Below, piece after piece: positions 62,799-64,000 of a stretch of 64,000 nucleotides of DNA. The DNA lies in NCBI GenBank assembly GCA_947503035.1, contig CANNCD010000001.1:496001-560000 (forward strand), read 5' to 3'. How positions within the stretch are numbered: the first letter of the stretch is position 1; every line of letters starts with the position of its first letter. A program made the position numbers and the translations under genes. Below the pieces are notes generated by a model. That model did no database searches. It was given only the letters and a program-made list of their open reading frames with translations, and was not told the origin of the DNA. Source of the DNA: an uncultured Halocynthiibacter sp. (GTDB lineage: Bacteria > Pseudomonadota > Alphaproteobacteria > Rhodobacterales > Rhodobacteraceae).

Positions 62799-62940
62799 CC
62801 CCGTTAGGGGACGTCATCAACATCCCCCAAGATGTATCATACGACGGACACTGCCTGTCCTAGTCCATGGGAATTGCCTCTCCCGATGACGTCTCTTACG
62901 ACTTTTCCCGCCTCTTCCTGCCAGAAGAGGCGGTTTTTTT
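62799..62940 (+). ncRNA. candidate structured 3'UTR or small RNA
   Basis: Between the peptide gene and the terminator lie a CCCC-GTTA-GGGG hairpin (62799-62810), a long-range pair GACGTCATC (62810-62818) with GATGACGTC (62885-62893), an inner hairpin GGACA-CTGCC-TGTCC (62846-62860), and the final terminator hairpin. This density of pairing in 140 nt suggests a stable RNA, either a 3'UTR or a separately functioning small RNA. No independent promoter is evident. Purely from sequence. Confidence 0.4.
62908..62940 (+). terminator. strong intrinsic terminator
   Basis: Perfect ten-bp stem CCGCCTCTTC (62908-62917) with GAAGAGGCGG (62924-62933), six-base loop, and seven T residues (62934-62940). It ends the rightward transcript of the 39-residue peptide gene; the T-run overlaps the stop codon region of the convergent NifU-like gene (stop at 62939-62941). 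Confidence 0.93.
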
Positions 62941-63373
62941 ATGCGCCTTCGAACGCCTCGGTGAGGGCATCAAGGGACAACAGAATAGAGGCGTGGCGAT
63001 TGCGGTATTCATGAGCAGGTTTCAAAACCTCAAGCCCTGCAAGAGGTGCGTCGGGAACTGGTCCATTATTTTTAAGCATTTCAAACAGTTGCGCCCGCCC
63101 GTTTGCGATGTCCTCTCGCGTCATCCCGATTACCGCTGCGCCGACAACAGATGCCGCGGCTTGTCCCAGCGCACAGGCCTTTACCTCTTGGCCCAACGCC
63201 GTGACGGTGTCGTTTTCAATGACAACATCAATGGTGATCGTCGACCCACAAAGCGGCGCGCGCCGTTTCACTGTGATACAGTCGCCAGACAGACGGTCCG
63301 TATGGGGCATATCCGCAGCAAGCGCCAAGATGCGGTTCGAGTAGAGCTGCATGAGTTCTGCGTTTTCGGACAT
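62939..63373 (-). CDS. iron-sulfur cluster assembly scaffold, NifU/IscU-like
   Basis: A 144-residue NifU_N-fold protein that builds Fe-S clusters for transfer to carriers such as ErpA (13417). Three cysteines occupy the scaffold positions: SGDCITVKRRAPLCGS near 30-42 and KACALGQAAASVV near 67. The C-terminus (NRHASILLSLDALTEAF) matches the SUF-associated NifU-like subgroup. No sufBCDS or isc genes are next to it. It diverges from hisI across a 69-bp region. Confidence 0.9.
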   Translation of the reverse strand: MSENAELMQLYSNRILALAADMPHTDRLSGDCITVKRRAPLCGSTITIDVVIENDTVTALGQEVKACALGQAAASVVGAAVIGMTREDIANGRAQLFEMLKNNGPVPDAPLAGLEVLKPAHEYRNRHASILLSLDALTEAFEGA

Positions 63374-63442
63374 GTTCTGCTCTTTCGTTAATGGCGCGTT
63401 TACCCTAGATAAACGTCAGGTTAGGAAATTCAAAGGTGCATG

Positions 63443-63820
63443 ATGAAATTTGATATCAATAGTTTAAAGTTTGATGAAAAGGGTCTTATTCCCGCCATTG
63501 CCCAGGCCGAGGACGGCGAAGTGTTGATGGTGGCGTGGATGAACGCTGAATCGCTTGCTATGACGCTTGAGAACCGCAAGGTGACCTATTGGTCGCGATC
63601 CCGTCAAAAGTTCTGGACCAAGGGCGACACATCCGGCCATACCCAACGTTTGATTGACCTGCGTATCGATTGCGACCGTGACTGTATCCTGATGATCGTC
63701 GAACAGGTTGGCGCCGCCTGTCACACGATGCGTCGCAGCTGTTTCTATACCTCTGTGCTCGATGGCGAAGAGGTCGAATTGATGAAACCACTTGGCCACG
63801 ATTGCGCCGACCACGCCTAG
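63443..63820 (+). CDS. hisI: phosphoribosyl-AMP cyclohydrolase
   Basis: A 125-residue zinc/magnesium enzyme opening the purine ring of PR-AMP in histidine synthesis. Motifs: [36 protein letters not shown], and the metal-binding [31 protein letters not shown] with its cysteine set. AAAGG lies six bases before ATG 63443, better than the ATG three bases upstream. Stand-alone HisI without the HisE domain, as usual in this family. Convergent with gluQ by one base. Confidence 0.96.
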   Translation: MKFDINSLKFDEKGLIPAIAQAEDGEVLMVAWMNAESLAMTLENRKVTYWSRSRQKFWTKGDTSGHTQRLIDLRIDCDRDCILMIVEQVGAACHTMRRSCFYTSVLDGEEVELMKPLGHDCADHA

Positions 63821-63821
63821 G

Positions 63822-64000
63822 TCACAGGCCAACCATGGCGCGGATATCGGCGGGGGTCGCCCCGTCGGCGCGGTATTTGGAAATCGCGCGGGCGTCATCC
63901 CGTTTGGCCAGACGTTTACCATTGTCATCGCGGATCAACCCGTGGTGATGATACACGGGCACATCAAGGCCAAGTAATGACAGCAACATAACCTGTACCG
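63822..64000 (-). CDS. gluQ: glutamyl-Q tRNA(Asp) synthetase, C-terminal part (5' end outside window)
   Basis: The last 59 codons of a GluRS paralogue that glutamylates queuosine in tRNA-Asp. The visible part has VYHHHGLIRDDNGKRLAKRDDARAISKYRADGATPADIRAMVGL; the KRLAKR segment corresponds to the KMSKS loop, and the absence of an anticodon-binding domain after it separates GluQ from GltX. It converges with hisI with a one-base gap. The catalytic N-terminal part lies beyond the right edge, so completeness cannot be judged. Confidence 0.9.
   Translation of the reverse strand, partial: VQVMLLSLLGLDVPVYHHHGLIRDDNGKRLAKRDDARAISKYRADGATPADIRAMVGL

Overview
The window is ordinary chromosome of an alphaproteobacterium, almost certainly a member of the Rhodobacteraceae (Roseobacter group). 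The grounds are protein families largely confined to that family (the RSP_2647-type rRNA methyltransferase, the RSP_2648-type PIN protein, a DUF6778 lipoprotein, a DUF2927 lipoprotein), a one-cysteine DksA, the two-domain long dCTP deaminase, an ornithine-lipid acyltransferase (OlsB), an adjacent sciP-ctrA pair, and GC-rich coding sequence with strong codon bias. I see no rRNA, prophage, insertion sequence, CRISPR array or replication origin.

Layout, left to right. 1-4.7 kb: the end of edd (Entner-Doudoroff pathway) behind a LacI-type palindrome, a small protein, a lipoprotein behind an exact CtrA-type box, an rRNA methyltransferase and a PIN protein. 4.7-9.3 kb: a compact leftward six-gene run of MoxR ATPase, GNAT, DUF2927 lipoprotein, a 55-residue membrane protein, a VWA protein and a DedA-like protein. 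9.4-15.9 kb: dksA, an FAD monooxygenase, xth, a small exported protein, a membrane protein, erpA, dgt, an unlisted-type 31-residue membrane peptide and a K+ channel. 15.9-21.3 kb: argS-SPOR-nagZ-scpA-scpB with overlapping junctions, plus a small protein. 21.4-27.1 kb (leftward): dcd, tRNA-Pro(GGG), then DUF177-rpmF-plsX-fabH-ihfA-merR. 27.2-43.9 kb: a mosaic of bamE, a Hint-domain protein, LysE, GNAT with an attenuator-like leader, msrB, olsB, ABC-F, an Imm45-like orphan, a CorC-type protein, a phosphoesterase, the xerD operon, aroK-aroB, ssb, a lytic transglycosylase, an AraC regulator and miaA. 44.0-55.9 kb: one long rightward envelope run, pyrH-frr-uppS-cdsA-dxr-rseP, then bamA-ompH-fabZ-lpxA-lpxI-lpxB. 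55.9-64.0 kb: mnmA, sciP, ctrA, ligA, recG, a 39-residue membrane peptide behind LexA-type half-sites, a NifU-like scaffold, hisI and the end of gluQ.

Functionally the window is dominated by envelope biogenesis (isoprenoid carrier, phospholipid, lipid A, outer-membrane protein assembly), translation and tRNA modification, chromosome maintenance (ScpAB, XerD, LigA, RecG, SSB, IHF) and the CtrA cell-cycle/motility regulator with its partner SciP. The least explained parts are small: several peptides of 31-56 residues with good ribosome-binding sites, a leader-peptide/terminator arrangement before a GNAT gene, a structured leader before rpmF, a structured 3' region after the putative SOS peptide, and the MoxR-VWA-DUF2927 operon, which is the best candidate for an undescribed multi-protein system.
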